Translations under genes and position numbers: made by a program
NCBI GenBank assembly: GCA_041649995.1
Contig: JBAZMA010000012.1
Coordinates: 1 to 55,306, forward strand
Length of the DNA: 55,306 bases
Direction: 5' to 3'
Source: JBAZMA01 sp041649995
Lineage (GTDB): Bacteria > Omnitrophota > Gorgyraeia > Velamenicoccales > Velamenicoccaceae
Part shown: piece after piece, positions 8,574 through 16,723 of the stretch
Layout of the letters: each line of letters starts with the position of its first letter
How positions within the stretch are numbered: position 1 is the first letter of the stretch
Notes under the pieces: generated by a model
Told to the model about the DNA's origin: nothing
Databases searched by the model: none
Seen by the model: the letters and a program-made list of their open reading frames with translations, nothing else

Positions 8574-8603
8574 ATTTTTTGCGACAGAGCAAAAAATTGG
8601 TGG
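8568..8603 (+). terminator. 15-bp hairpin overlapping the tRNA-Ala 3' end
   Basis: CCACCAATTTTTTGC (8568-8582) pairs perfectly with GCAAAAAATTGGTGG (8589-8603) around a 6-nt loop GACAGA. The left arm includes the tRNA discriminator region and CCA end. It may act in processing or termination; there is no T-run after the right arm, so simple intrinsic termination would rely on the internal T6. Confidence 0.5.
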
Positions 8604-8835
8604 ATGCCGGGATAAGCGTCGCGAAGCGATAAGCTGAGCAGCTTAACCCGGCGCCACCACCGCCAAAGTGTTTTGCGCCAGAGCAAAAAATTGGTGGATG
8701 CCGGGATCCCGTTTCACGGGATATCGCCGGCATGAAATTAATGTGCTTATAAGCGTCCCCGAAGGGGATAAGCTAAAGCAGCTTAGCCCGGCGCCACCGC
8801 CAAAGTGTTTTGCGCCAGAGCAAAAAATTGGTTCT
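8577..8835 (+). repeat. Tandem structured repeats downstream of tRNA-Ala
   Basis: Three starts of one unit at 8577, 8671 and 8808. Each begins with a TTTTGC-loop-GCAAAA hairpin and AATTGG. The first two continue through GGTGGATGCCGGG to CCCGGCGCCACC, which can pair as an outer stem, and enclose short hairpins; the third is cut short. Unit one is 94 nt; unit two is 137 nt because it carries an extra hairpin (ATCCCG/CGGGAT) and spacer. No protein-coding frame makes sense here. The repeats fill the gap between tRNA-Ala and amrS. Confidence 0.75.
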
Positions 8836-8864
8836 TTTTTTAGAGGTAACGTCAAATCCTCGGC

Positions 8865-9968
8865 ATGAACATACGTCTGTTTAGACCCCTCCTTTTTCTT
8901 GCATCCTTGTGCCTTTTGATATTTGCCCTGCATCTGCATTCCGTTCTTGCCTCTGAAAAACCGCATCAGGCCTCTTATTATCAGAAGCTGGAAAACAAGA
9001 TCGTTCAGTGCCTGCTTTGTCCCAGACAATGCGTGATTTCCGACAAGCAGAGAGGGTTTTGCGGCGTCAGGGAAAATCAGGGGGGAGAGCTTTATACCCT
9101 TGTTTACGGAAAGCCCTGCTCTTTACACCTGGACCCTATTGAGAAAAAACCTCTGTTCCATGTCCTCCCCGGCGCCAGGACCTTTTCCCTGGCAACGGTC
9201 GGATGCAATCTTAAGTGTAAATTTTGCCAGAATTGGCAGATCTCGCAGGCTTCGGTCGAAGACGTGGCCGTGTTGAGCCTGAGCCCAGAACAGGTGGTTG
9301 AAAAAGCCAGGGAAAGCGGAGCCCCGGTTATTGCCTATACCTATACCGAGCCGACGGTTTTTTATGAATATATGTTTGATATCGCCCGGCTTGCCAGGAA
9401 GGCGGGTTTAAAAAATGTCATGCATTCGGCGGGGTTCATCAACGAAGAGCCCTTGCGCAAGCTCTGCCCTTATCTGGATGCCGCCAATATCGATCTCAAG
9501 GGCTTTAGCGAAAAATTTTACTCCCAGATGACGCTGGGCAGGCTAGAGGATGTTTTGAGGACGCTTGAGATCCTCAAAAGCGAAGGCGTTTGGGTCGAGG
9601 TGACAAATCTTCTTATTCCCGGGGTTAATGACAGCCCTGAGGAGATCCGTAAACTCAGCCGATGGATCGCCACACGCCTGGGACCAGAGACACCTCTGCA
9701 TTTTTCGAGATTTTGGCCGCTTCATAAGCTCCTGCATTTGTCTCCGACCCCGGTTTCGGCGCTGCGCATGGCGAAAAAGATCGCCCAGGAGGAGGGTTTG
9801 ATGTATGTTTACATCGGCAACGTGCCCGGCACAGAGGATGAGGATACCCTCTGTCCCCGATGTCAGGCCAAGGTCGTTGACCGCGCCTCTTATGTCATTA
9901 CTTCGCTCCATGTTGTGGAAGGAAAATGCGGGCATTGCGGCGCGCCGCTGGAAGGGATTTGGGAATAA
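8865..9968 (+). CDS. amrS: AmmeMemoRadiSam system radical SAM enzyme AmrS
   Basis: 367 residues. N-terminal zinc-like CLLCPRQC with GFCGVRENQGGELYTLVYG is the AmrS signature; the radical SAM motif is CNLKCKFC (near residues 117-124) with NWQISQ after it. A C-terminal CPRC ... CGHC zinc ribbon closes the protein. AmrS is a pyruvate-formate-lyase-activating-enzyme relative of unknown substrate that co-occurs with Memo and AMMECR1 proteins, both encoded (fused) next. Residues 1-30 form a signal-peptide or anchor-like segment (RLFRPLLFLASLCLLIFALH), odd for a radical SAM enzyme. No good ribosome site is close to the ATG. Confidence 0.9.
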   Translation: MNIRLFRPLLFLASLCLLIFALHLHSVLASEKPHQASYYQKLENKIVQCLLCPRQCVISDKQRGFCGVRENQGGELYTLVYGKPCSLHLDPIEKKPLFHVLPGARTFSLATVGCNLKCKFCQNWQISQASVEDVAVLSLSPEQVVEKARESGAPVIAYTYTEPTVFYEYMFDIARLARKAGLKNVMHSAGFINEEPLRKLCPYLDAANIDLKGFSEKFYSQMTLGRLEDVLRTLEILKSEGVWVEVTNLLIPGVNDSPEEIRKLSRWIATRLGPETPLHFSRFWPLHKLLHLSPTPVSALRMAKKIAQEEGLMYVYIGNVPGTEDEDTLCPRCQAKVVDRASYVITSLHVVEGKCGHCGAPLEGIWE

Positions 9969-10107
9969 GAATGATTCGGCGACTCGGGTCTTTAGAGACC
10001 TGAATTCCGAAGACTGAAATCAGAAGTCAGAAAGACCAAAGGATGACGGACGAAAAAATTAAGAATGAAGAATGGCCAGTCAGTAAGAAGCAATTAGTGT
10101 TTTTTCT
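9969..10107 (+). repeat. Low-complexity spacer with a short dispersed-type repeat
   Basis: No gene is seen. The spacer has a GGTCT/AGACC hairpin near 9990, purine-rich near-repeats (GAAGACTGAAATCAGAAGTCAG) shortened here to their idea of AGAAGTCAGAAAG, and AATTAAGAATGAAGAATGG at 10058-10076. The last has an inverted match at about 10174-10200 inside the next gene. Confidence 0.45.
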
Positions 10108-11658
10108 ATGAAAAAATATATAATACTTTTGATTTCTTTCTTCAGAAGATCCATTTTTATTTGCGGTATTTCGTTCTTCATTCTTCATTTTTCGTTTTCC
10201 ATTGCTTTTGCAGGGAGGGTCAAAGAGCCCAATGTCGCGGGAACGTTTTATCCTTCTGACGCCGATGAACTTTCTTCCCGGATCGAGGAATATCTTAAGG
10301 ACGCCGGACCTGTTTCGCTGGAAGGCGAACCTCTTGTCCTGATCGTTCCGCACGCCGGTTACGTCTATTCCGGCCCGGTGGCCGCTTACGCATACAAGGT
10401 TTTGCAGGGGAAATCCTTTGATCTGGTCGTTGTTCTTGCCGCCAGTCATTTCTATCCTTTTCGCGGGGCTTCTGGTTATGGGGAAGGATTTTTCAGGACG
10501 CCTCTGGGCCTTCTGGAGGTTGACAGCGAGGCGGCCGGGGAATTCCTTGATTACGGACAAGGGCTGATTGTTGAGAGGCCGGGATATTTTGAGCGCGAGC
10601 ACTCCATTGAAGTGGAACTTCCGTTTCTCCAGAAGGTCCTGCCCGCGGGTTTTAAGATCCTGCCCATTGTCATGGGGGAGATGACTTATGAACAGTGCGG
10701 CGAGCTGGCAGGCGCGCTGGTCCGGCTTTCGCAAACGCGCAGGGTCCTTGTGGTCGCAAGCACGGATTTGTCCCATTACAAAAGTTATCAGGAGGCTCAA
10801 AGATACGACTCAAGGACCGTGGATTTTCTAAAAGCCATGGATTCCCGGGGCTTGTGGGATTCCGTGGCCGGCAGCGGATGGAATGTTTGCGGCGTTCGCC
10901 CTGTCGTGACATCATTGTTATACGCCAAGAAGCTGGGGGAGGAGAAGATGGTGATCCTCAAATACGCGAATTCCGCAGACACTGCCGGGACCAGGGACCG
11001 TGTGGTCGGATATGTGAGCGCTGCGGTCGTATCCGGGGAGAAAGCGCCCGGCATTCAAAAGTCAGACCCGCGGGTTCAAGAACAGGATCGGAACGATGGA
11101 GAGGATGATATGCTGACAGATTCGGACAAGAAGCGCTTGCTTGAGATTGCCAGGCAGACTATCAGGGCCCAGGCTGCCGGAGATCCTTTGCCCGCCTTCC
11201 ATGAAACAAGCCCGGGATTAAACCTGAAGAGGGGTGTTTTTGTCACGCTTCACCAGAAAGGGGCCCTTCGCGGCTGTATCGGGCTTTTTTCATCAGACCG
11301 GCCTTTGTATCAGTCTGTCCAGGAGATGGCTGTTGAGGCTTCCAGCCGGGACTATCGCTTTGCGCCTGTCCGCTCGCAAGAGGTTCCGGAGCTTGTGATT
11401 GAAATATCCGTCCTGACGGAACCTGAACTTCTCGGTGATTGGCACAAGGTTCGGCTTGGAACCGACGGTGTGATCGTGCGCAAAGGTTCTTCCAGTGGCG
11501 TGTTCCTGCCCCAGGTTGCCGGTGAAACCGGATGGGACAAGGAGACGTTTTTGGGTGAGCTGTGCCGGCAAAAAGCGGGCCTGCCTCCTGATTCCTATAA
11601 AGATCCCGGCACCAGGCTCTATGTTTTTCAGGCCATTATTTTTAGCGAAGAAAAATAA
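10108..11658 (+). CDS. AmrB-AmrA fusion (Memo domain plus AMMECR1 domain)
   Basis: 516 residues joining two AmmeMemoRadiSam proteins. A signal-peptide-like segment (about 1-36) precedes a Memo-like domain (about 37-305; VKEPNVAGTFYP) in which the three family metal ligands seem present: His in VPHAGYVYSG, His in AASHFYPF and Cys in VCGVRPVV. After a linker rich in Q/D/E, an AMMECR1 domain (about 340-515) has the LRGCIG motif. The biochemical role of the trio is unknown. Fusion and adjacency to amrS support a working complex. There is no clear Shine-Dalgarno, so an internal start that drops the signal segment cannot be excluded. Confidence 0.9.
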   Translation: MKKYIILLISFFRRSIFICGISFFILHFSFSIAFAGRVKEPNVAGTFYPSDADELSSRIEEYLKDAGPVSLEGEPLVLIVPHAGYVYSGPVAAYAYKVLQGKSFDLVVVLAASHFYPFRGASGYGEGFFRTPLGLLEVDSEAAGEFLDYGQGLIVERPGYFEREHSIEVELPFLQKVLPAGFKILPIVMGEMTYEQCGELAGALVRLSQTRRVLVVASTDLSHYKSYQEAQRYDSRTVDFLKAMDSRGLWDSVAGSGWNVCGVRPVVTSLLYAKKLGEEKMVILKYANSADTAGTRDRVVGYVSAAVVSGEKAPGIQKSDPRVQEQDRNDGEDDMLTDSDKKRLLEIARQTIRAQAAGDPLPAFHETSPGLNLKRGVFVTLHQKGALRGCIGLFSSDRPLYQSVQEMAVEASSRDYRFAPVRSQEVPELVIEISVLTEPELLGDWHKVRLGTDGVIVRKGSSSGVFLPQVAGETGWDKETFLGELCRQKAGLPPDSYKDPGTRLYVFQAIIFSEEK

Positions 11659-11664
11659 AACCTC

Positions 11665-12324
11665 ATGACCGCAAAAATCCTTTGGAGCCTTTTTATCACC
11701 GGTTTTGTCTTAGGGTACGGCCCTTGCCTGTTGAGCTGCGGCCCGCTTTTGATCTCCTATATTTCCGCCACACAGCCCGGCCCAAAACAGGGATTGAAGT
11801 TCTATTTAATTTTTTCTTTAACCCGTATTTTGGTCTATGGCGTCCTGGGGATCCTGGCGGGATTTTTCGGGCAATGGGTCATACAGAATTTTTTTGAAAG
11901 CCAGTGGCTGAAATGGGCGTTCGGGGCTTTCGGCTTTTTTTTGATCATCCTGGGACTGGCGCTCCTTTTGCAAAAGCTGCCGTCCCATGATTCATGTCAT
12001 GGATGGCTTGGCCGGTATTTGAAAGGGGGAGAGCATCACGCCGTCCTGTTTTCCCTGCTGGTTTCCCTGTCCCCGTGCCTGCCGCTTTTGGGCGTGCTTG
12101 GCTATGTCGCGCTGGTTTCGGATACCTGGATAAAGGGGCTTGTGTTTATGTCGGCGTTCGGCCTGGGGACCTCGATCAGCCCCTTGATCATTTTTTGCGC
12201 GGCCGCGGGGTGGCTGGCGAGGCTGTCCCGACGTTTTGAATTCTGGTTTTTGATCTTACGGGTTTTGTGCTGCGGGATCCTGGTCTTTCTGGGGCTTCAG
12301 CTCTTGTCCGTCCTGTATCCTTAA
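11665..12324 (+). CDS. TauE/SafE- or CcdA/DsbD-like membrane protein
   Basis: 219 residues with about six membrane segments. Cysteines flanked by prolines in TM1 (YGPCLLSCGP, C21 and C25) and in a later segment (LSPCLPLLG, C138) recall CcdA/DsbD-type thiol electron carriers, while overall the protein resembles the UreH-like sulfite-exporter TauE/SafE group. It starts 6 nt after the Memo-AMMECR1 stop, so it is probably cotranscribed; a reducing role toward the exported-looking Amr proteins is possible but inferred. Confidence 0.7.
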   Translation: MTAKILWSLFITGFVLGYGPCLLSCGPLLISYISATQPGPKQGLKFYLIFSLTRILVYGVLGILAGFFGQWVIQNFFESQWLKWAFGAFGFFLIILGLALLLQKLPSHDSCHGWLGRYLKGGEHHAVLFSLLVSLSPCLPLLGVLGYVALVSDTWIKGLVFMSAFGLGTSISPLIIFCAAAGWLARLSRRFEFWFLILRVLCCGILVFLGLQLLSVLYP

Positions 12325-12341
12325 AAGGCAAGGAGTGGGAA

Positions 12342-13073
12342 ATGAACCGGTTTTATGTTCCAGAAGAGAATATCCGCCAGGACCAGATCTTCATCCTTCG
12401 GCCGGATGATATCCGTCATGTCCGCAAGGTGCTGCGGATCCGTCCCGGGGAAGAACTTCTTGTCACGGATGGTGAGGGCTCGTCTTACATCGCGTTTCTT
12501 GAGCGGGCTGATGCGGACGCCTGTGTCCTTAAGGTGCGCAGCAGGCTGGAAAAAAAGACGCGGGAGGATTCAAAAATCCGCCTGGCTTTAGCCGTGGCCG
12601 TTCCCAAAAACACGAGTTTTGAGGAGGTTATAGACAAGGGGACCCAATTGGGCGTTGACGAATTCATTCCGCTGGTGACGCAACGGTCCTCGGTTTCGTT
12701 AGAACAGATTCAGAGAAAAATGCCGCGTTACCGCCGTGTTTTGGAAGCGGCTGCCTGTCAAAGCGGAGTCTTGTTTCTGCCGTTTTTGCGGGAGCCGATG
12801 GGTTTTGAGGATTTCCTGGACGTTTCCTCCTGCTATTCCCTGCGCCTTTTGCCGAATCTCTTCCTGCAGACCCAGACATTCCAGGATGTCCTGAAGAATT
12901 TTTCCGGCTGCCGTGTCGCGGCCTGCGTCGGGCCGGAAGGCGATTTTACCGAAGATGAGGTCCGTCTGGCCATGGCCCGCGGATTCCAGGGTTTGAACCT
13001 GGGGGATTCAGTTTTACGCGTGGATACGGCCGCGATTTCCATTGCCGCCGCTTTGCGGATTTTTCTGGTCTAG
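12342..13073 (+). CDS. rsmE: 16S rRNA m3U1498 methyltransferase RsmE
   Basis: 243-residue SPOUT-family methyltransferase. Start at 12342 follows AAGGAG and gives the usual MNRFYV N-terminus; the upstream in-frame ATG at 12267 lies in the preceding gene. An N-terminal PUA-like part (DDIRHVRKVLRIRPGEE) precedes the SPOUT knot with GPEGDFTEDEV and LGDSVLRVDTAA. It methylates N3 of U1498 in 16S rRNA, using SAM. Confidence 0.93.
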   Translation: MNRFYVPEENIRQDQIFILRPDDIRHVRKVLRIRPGEELLVTDGEGSSYIAFLERADADACVLKVRSRLEKKTREDSKIRLALAVAVPKNTSFEEVIDKGTQLGVDEFIPLVTQRSSVSLEQIQRKMPRYRRVLEAAACQSGVLFLPFLREPMGFEDFLDVSSCYSLRLLPNLFLQTQTFQDVLKNFSGCRVAACVGPEGDFTEDEVRLAMARGFQGLNLGDSVLRVDTAAISIAAALRIFLV

Positions 13074-13085
13074 CGCGCGAAGTCC

Positions 13086-14354
13086 ATGAAAACCTTCCAT
13101 TTAAAGACCTTCGGTTGTAAGGTTAATCAGTGTGATTCCCAGGACGTTAGGTACCGTCTTCTGCAATCGGGTTATACGGAAACGCGCGATTGCGGCGACG
13201 CGGACCTGCGTATTGTGAATACCTGTTGCGTTACGTCCCAGGCGGAAAGAAGATCCAGGCAGGCGGTCCGGATAGCGGGGAGGCTGGGGCCTTCTGTGGT
13301 ATTGGGATGCTGCGCCAGCTACGCCAAAGACGTTCTGCGGGGGTTTCGGGGCGTTGAGCAGGTTTTTGGCCCGGGCCAAAAAAAGGATTTTTTTCGTTGG
13401 ATTGGCGGCCGCGTAAAAAGAATTTCCACGCCTCAGCAGGCGCCTCGGTTTTTTTGCGGCCGGACAAGGGCCTTCTTAAAAATTCAGGATGGCTGCGACA
13501 ACGGGTGCAGCTATTGCGTTGTTCCCCGTATGAGGGGCAGAGCCTTGAGCGTTCCCTTTCAACGCGTTTTGCTCCGGGTTTGCCAGTTTGTCTGCGCCGG
13601 GCATAAGGAGGTTGTTCTGACAGGCGTGAACCTGGGGTCTTTCGGCAGGGACGTTAATCCGGCGACGGATATTGTTGAGCTGATCACGCGCATAGAGGCG
13701 GTCGAGGGGATAGAAAGGATCCGCCTGAGTTCCATTGAGGCCTGGGATATCACGGAACATTTGCTTGAGAAAATGCGTTCTTCGTCAAAATTGTGCCCTC
13801 ATCTCCATATTCCTTTTCAAAGCGGGGCCGATGAAGTGCTGAAGGCCATGAACAGAAGACAGGGGGTTTCCGACTATCGCAGGATTGTGGAAGCGGCCCG
13901 AAAACGCGTCAAAGATCTGATGATCTCCTGCGATATCATTGCCGGGTTTCCCACGGAAACCGAGAAGGATTTCCGGCAGACGCTTTCCTTTTTGAAATGG
14001 CTGAAGCCTTTGAAGACGCATGTTTTTCCGTTCAGTCCCAGAAAAGGGACGAAGGCCGCCTCATTCTCCTTATTGCCGTCTCCTTTGGTTAAAGAGCGCT
14101 CAGAAATCCTCAGGCAGAATGCTGCTTTTGCTTCTGAGGAGTGCCGCAGGGGCAGGATTGGCCGGATTTTGGATGTGCTTTTTGAGAGTAAGCGCAAGGA
14201 TGTCTGGGAGGGCCATAGCCGCGAATATTTCCTGGTGAAGTTCCCGTGCGGCGCTGCCGGAAACTTGAGAAATGTGTCGGCAAAGGTGAAAGCGCTGGAT
14301 TCAAAGGAGGGGGCCATCATCGGGGAATTATTAAATGACCGGGAACGGAGTTAG
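13086..14354 (+). CDS. mtaB: MtaB/MiaB-family tRNA methylthiotransferase
   Basis: 422-residue radical SAM methylthiotransferase. The N-terminal UPF0004 domain carries FGCKVNQCDS, NTCCVT and LGCCASY, supplying ligands for the auxiliary 4Fe-4S cluster; the radical SAM motif is CDNGCSYC near residue 139. A poorly conserved TRAM-like tail follows. The FGCKVNQ start favours the MtaB subgroup (2-methylthio-t6A at tRNA position 37) over MiaB. tsaD, which makes the t6A substrate, is elsewhere in the window. Confidence 0.88.
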   Translation: MKTFHLKTFGCKVNQCDSQDVRYRLLQSGYTETRDCGDADLRIVNTCCVTSQAERRSRQAVRIAGRLGPSVVLGCCASYAKDVLRGFRGVEQVFGPGQKKDFFRWIGGRVKRISTPQQAPRFFCGRTRAFLKIQDGCDNGCSYCVVPRMRGRALSVPFQRVLLRVCQFVCAGHKEVVLTGVNLGSFGRDVNPATDIVELITRIEAVEGIERIRLSSIEAWDITEHLLEKMRSSSKLCPHLHIPFQSGADEVLKAMNRRQGVSDYRRIVEAARKRVKDLMISCDIIAGFPTETEKDFRQTLSFLKWLKPLKTHVFPFSPRKGTKAASFSLLPSPLVKERSEILRQNAAFASEECRRGRIGRILDVLFESKRKDVWEGHSREYFLVKFPCGAAGNLRNVSAKVKALDSKEGAIIGELLNDRERS

Positions 14355-14357
14355 AAC

Positions 14358-14385
14358 TTGACAAAAGGCCCTTTTTAGGTAAGAT
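14358..14385 (+). promoter_or_regulatory. Promoter for the usher-like operon
   Basis: TTGACA at 14358-14363 and TAAGAT at 14380-14385, spacer 16 nt, directly after the methylthiotransferase stop. An AT-rich leader of about 40 nt follows to the ATG at 14425. Confidence 0.55.
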
Positions 14386-14424
14386 ATAAAATAAAATAGT
14401 TTTTAAAAGATTTAATTATTCTTT

Positions 14425-15873
14425 ATGTATAAATCCGCATCAATTTTTGTTCTGGCCGCGTTGTCATTTCTGGCATTAACTGTCTTTCCAGACACCTCAT
14501 GCGCTGTTTTTGATTTGTCTGCGACACAGTTGGAGGGAGGGTTTGACCTTCGCTTCGGCAGGGTCGAGCCAACGGATTTTAAGGCTGTCAGGCAGTTAAC
14601 AGTCCGCGTGAATTCCGACATTGGAAAGGCCTACCGCGTTTTTCAGCAGCTCATACAGCCGTTATCCAAGGATGACGGGCAGCTTATTGACCCGGGCCAG
14701 TTTCAAATGTATGCCCTGGCCGGCTCCAACGCGCGCGGCAGTCTTATCTATGGCCAGGAGGAGCCTGTGAGCGAGGACCGCAGGCTTGTTTACACATCTG
14801 ACAGCGCGGGCACCGAAGATTCTTTTCAGCTTGTTTACACGATCGCCCCGAAGAAGGATCAGCTTCCGGGTTCCTACAGAGGGCGTATGGCGCTCATTCT
14901 TGTGCCTGTGGATAATGCCGCCGAATCCCAGGTCGTCGTCAATGTCCAGGTTTACGCGGAGTTGACCACAGGATCTTCGGCCGTCGCGGAGATGACCACC
15001 AGCAGCGGTTCCGACCGCCTGAGTGTTCAGTCCAAAGACTTTAAGATCACGAAAACAGGGCTGGAAGGCGCCTGGCCTCAGATCAGGATCAAGATCTTCG
15101 GCCCCTTGGGCGCTCCTTACAGGATTTATCAGACCCTGGAGGGCGCGGATATGACTTCTTCGGAAGGTTATAATTTTGATTTAGAAGCGGTGAAGGTAGT
15201 CCTTTCCGGGGGCTCCAAAGGGGCTTCCGTATTTTCTGCCGGAAATCTCAAAGAGGCCAGACAGAAACAGTTGTTATACGCGTCCAGTCCGCGCGGCGAT
15301 TCGGATGAAATTGTCATCACTTATCAGCCTGACGCGGATTTCCGTTTGGCGCGAGCCGGCCTTTACAGGGGCCGTTTGAGCATTTCCCTGGAAACCGACG
15401 AGGTTTCGCAGGCGCCGCCGGCGAGAAAAACATTCGATCTGGAGTTTGATGTCGCGCCTTTATTCGATATCAGGGTTTATTCTCAGGAGACCGAAGGCGT
15501 ATCCCTGCGTTTTGGAGAAGTCAGCTACAAGAGCGGACCCGTATCGTCTCAGACACAGATCTTCATCGAGTCGAACCTGGGCAAGCCGTATAAGGTTGTC
15601 CAGAGAGTTTCTTCTCCCATGGTCAATGAGACGGGAGAAAAGGTCCCTGATAAAGATTTCACCATGAAGGTCAGCGAAATACACGCGCAGGAAACCCCGG
15701 ATTTTTATATCCGGGATTTTCAGGCCGTTAAAGAGGGGGAGCATATTATTTTTTCATCGGGTCCGGGCGGCTTGAGCGGGGACATGAAGGTGGAATACAG
15801 GCTGGCCATGGGGCCGGATTCTCCGGCAGGCAATTACAACACGCGTATCGGTTATTCTCTTGTTTTGGATTAA
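14425..15873 (+). CDS. Secreted protein with three tandem beta domains (putative fibre/adhesin subunit)
   Basis: 482 residues with a signal peptide (cut near SCA, residue 27). Three related domains of about 140 residues are visible (about 28-175, 190-330, 345-482). Each has a FG/GxL core, a motif like IGKAYRVFQ, LGAPYRIYQ or LGKPYKVVQ, and ends with GxYRGRLxxSL or GNYNTRIGYSLV. I do not recognise a named family. The domain end resembles that of the next gene's product (GRYTGTITFSLVLY), as in spore-coat-U/fimbrial subunits. Followed by a chaperone-like and a large barrel gene, so it may be the tip or adhesive subunit; that is inference. Confidence 0.7.
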   Translation: MYKSASIFVLAALSFLALTVFPDTSCAVFDLSATQLEGGFDLRFGRVEPTDFKAVRQLTVRVNSDIGKAYRVFQQLIQPLSKDDGQLIDPGQFQMYALAGSNARGSLIYGQEEPVSEDRRLVYTSDSAGTEDSFQLVYTIAPKKDQLPGSYRGRMALILVPVDNAAESQVVVNVQVYAELTTGSSAVAEMTTSSGSDRLSVQSKDFKITKTGLEGAWPQIRIKIFGPLGAPYRIYQTLEGADMTSSEGYNFDLEAVKVVLSGGSKGASVFSAGNLKEARQKQLLYASSPRGDSDEIVITYQPDADFRLARAGLYRGRLSISLETDEVSQAPPARKTFDLEFDVAPLFDIRVYSQETEGVSLRFGEVSYKSGPVSSQTQIFIESNLGKPYKVVQRVSSPMVNETGEKVPDKDFTMKVSEIHAQETPDFYIRDFQAVKEGEHIIFSSGPGGLSGDMKVEYRLAMGPDSPAGNYNTRIGYSLVLD

Positions 15874-15919
15874 AGAGCGGGTTTTAAAGTTTGATAACGA
15901 AGGAAGGGAGGTGAGTATC

Positions 15920-16654
15920 ATGAAAAGAACAATGATCACATGGTTGATGGTGGCTGCTTTTCTGGCCATGAACGCGGCTCCTGCGGCTATGGCCCAGAGC
16001 GCCGTAGGTCCGTCGGGTTCAGCCGGCGCGACGGTGCCGTCTTACCTGGAATTCTCAATGTCGCGCGTCGTTAAGATGAGCGTGGCGAACGGTGATTCCG
16101 ATCCTTTCAGCGACGGGACTGTTTTGACGTCTCCGTCTTTTGATTTCGGAACGCTGGTTCCGGCAGAAGACTCAGCCGGCAATTTCTTGTACATGCGGGG
16201 CGAGTTCTTCTACTACGTCCTTATGATCGCGGCAACTTCCGGTCGCAAGTACAGAATTACGGAGACAGGGTCCGTGTTGACAGGCCCGGGTGGCAAGACA
16301 TTGCCCCGCGAGTCTGTTCTTCTGATCCCTGATTATCAGTGGCTGGATCAGCTCGGCGGCGTATCGCAGGGAGCTCCTCCGACTGCCGCAAACGTCGGCC
16401 CGGTGACAACGGCATGCGCTACAGGGAATCTGGTTTACCAGAGCGATCCCGGTGTGGGCAGGCTGGTGAGGGCTGTTATTGCCATTTCAGGGCCGCCTAC
16501 GGGCGCCAGGTATCCTCAGAACTACAGCAAGGGATACAACGGATCCGTTGGTCAGGGGACAAAACAGGAATACGCGGCATGGAAGGCTGTCGGTCAGGAC
16601 CAGACATCAGGCCGTTACACAGGAACGATCACGTTTTCTCTTGTTTTATATTAA
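15920..16654 (+). CDS. Putative major fibre subunit (fimbrial/spore-coat-U-like)
   Basis: 244 residues. Start at 15920 follows AGGGAGGTGA, one of the strongest ribosome sites in the window, and gives a clear signal peptide ending near AMAQS. The mature protein is beta-rich and ends GRYTGTITFSLVLY, the kind of C-terminal strand seen in chaperone-usher and spore-coat-U subunits. One Cys (TTACATG) is present. A strong hairpin after the stop, as often found after major subunit genes, supports high expression. No definite family assignment. Confidence 0.65.
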   Translation: MKRTMITWLMVAAFLAMNAAPAAMAQSAVGPSGSAGATVPSYLEFSMSRVVKMSVANGDSDPFSDGTVLTSPSFDFGTLVPAEDSAGNFLYMRGEFFYYVLMIAATSGRKYRITETGSVLTGPGGKTLPRESVLLIPDYQWLDQLGGVSQGAPPTAANVGPVTTACATGNLVYQSDPGVGRLVRAVIAISGPPTGARYPQNYSKGYNGSVGQGTKQEYAAWKAVGQDQTSGRYTGTITFSLVLY

Positions 16655-16667
16655 GGAATAAAATCCC

Positions 16668-16699
16668 GCGCGGCCTGCCTTGATAAAGGGAGGCCGCGC
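16668..16699 (+). other. Intercistronic hairpin after the major subunit gene
   Basis: GCGCGGCC (16668-16675) pairs with GGCCGCGC (16692-16699); an inner CCTT/AAGG extends it around a GATA loop. No T-run follows, so it is more likely an mRNA-stabilising or partial-termination element than a full terminator. Confidence 0.65.
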
Positions 16700-16723
16700 A
16701 GGAACTCTTAAAAAAGAAAGCTT

